Positions 63,651 to 64,000 of a DNA stretch of 64,000 nucleotides are shown here, one piece after another. The position numbers were made by a program, and so were the translations under genes. The notes under the pieces were generated by a model. That model did not search any database and had not been told where the DNA came from. It was given only the letters and a program-made list of their open reading frames with translations. Origin of the DNA: Effrenium voratum (Eukaryota > Sar > Dinophyceae > Suessiales > Symbiodiniaceae); the NCBI GenBank assembly GCA_963377175.1, contig CAUJNA010000578.1, forward strand, positions 1 to 64,000, written 5' to 3'. Position 1 is the stretch's first letter; every line of letters starts with the position of its first letter.

Positions 63651-64000
63651 GCTCGGATGAAGACCCATCCCATGGTCGTGAAAGCCAGCACGGATGACAT
63701 TGCTTCGACCTCTGAGAGCCCAGTGCTCAACGTCAACCGGGAAACAACATGGGACAGTGAGGGCCACTCTGTGAATGTGGGGGAGGCTCAGTCGGTCCCA
63801 CATGAAGATGGCCGTCTCACACACGCAGACATCGCAATGCTGAATGAGGCGAATGAGGGGATTCAGAATCAGAACTGCATGGCGAACCTCACACAGGGAG
63901 TGACGGAGGAGGAATCAAAAGATCTCACAGCCTCCCAGGCGCTGCGTAAGGGGAGCTATGGTTCTGTCGCCATCAGCGAGAGTGTATGGAGTTTTCCACT
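63651..64000 (+). CDS. open exon running off the window end
   Basis: A frame without stops from about 63651 (ARMKTHPMVVKASTDDIAST, ATG at 63657) to the last base. It is acidic/polar with Ser, Thr, Asn and Gln: ESPVLNVNRETTWDSEG, then HEDGRLTHADIAMLNEANEG, then TEEESKDLTASQALRKG, then YGSVAISESVWSF. Codon use looks like a real gene. A likely acceptor is CAAGGAG^GCTCGG. It is probably the next exon of the coiled-coil gene on the same strand. No domain is recognised and the 3' end is outside the window. Confidence 0.5.

Overview
The window looks like nuclear DNA of a dinoflagellate, most likely Symbiodiniaceae-like. Three things suggest this: (1) a host gene on the + strand whose introns mostly start with GC after an exon ending in AG and end in AG followed by G, a splice habit known from dinoflagellates; (2) a near-complete relic of the dinoflagellate trans-spliced leader at 10683-10697, the usual mark of a reinserted mRNA; (3) a dense load of LINE-type and tyrosine-recombinase (YR) retroelements. 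The species cannot be fixed from the sequence alone.

Layout. 1-1100: short palindromic repeats. About 1600-8148: a decayed, 5'-truncated YR retrotransposon (element 1: YR, gag, methyltransferase-like, reverse transcriptase, RNase H, then a repeat pair). 8149-9439: three tandem copies of a coiled-coil gene. 9454-10389 (-): an orphan DDE integrase. 10683-12718: a retroposed, frame-broken KptA/Tpt1-like gene followed by an RNase H fragment. 13.3-14.0 kb: two exons of an unknown gene. 16.6-22.3 kb and 34.0-35.6 kb: a GC-rich zone of nested LINE 3' fragments on both strands. 22311-34035: a second and much fuller YR retrotransposon (element 2), inserted inside one of those LINE copies.

Element 2 is the main find. 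It has a 96-bp repeat at its left end (A1) that recurs near its right end (A2), and a 161-bp repeat pair (B1, B2) around A2. This is the split-direct-repeat layout of the Ngaro/PAT branch of YR retrotransposons. Inside are a small membrane/Zn-motif ORF, a 127-bp tandem array, two extra ORFs, YR, gag with a CCCH finger, and one polyprotein in which a C5-cytosine-methyltransferase-like domain precedes RT and RNase H. The divergent element 1 has the same order (YR, gag, MT, RT, RH) and the same type of 3' repeat pair, so this is a family architecture, not an accident of one copy.

36.7-37.4 kb holds telomere-like and inverted minisatellites. 39280 to about 48265 is one host gene of about 15 exons: an N-terminal Rieske [2Fe-2S] domain followed by an FAD/NAD(P) oxidoreductase like animal AIFM3. 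48.3-56.4 kb is mostly empty apart from a trinucleotide array. From 56.4 kb to the end there are short GC-rich exons of one or more unrecognised + strand genes, including a coiled-coil gene that runs off the window end.

Limits: both retroelements have frame breaks in their coding regions. I could run no alignment, so family calls rest on motifs, their order and their spacing.
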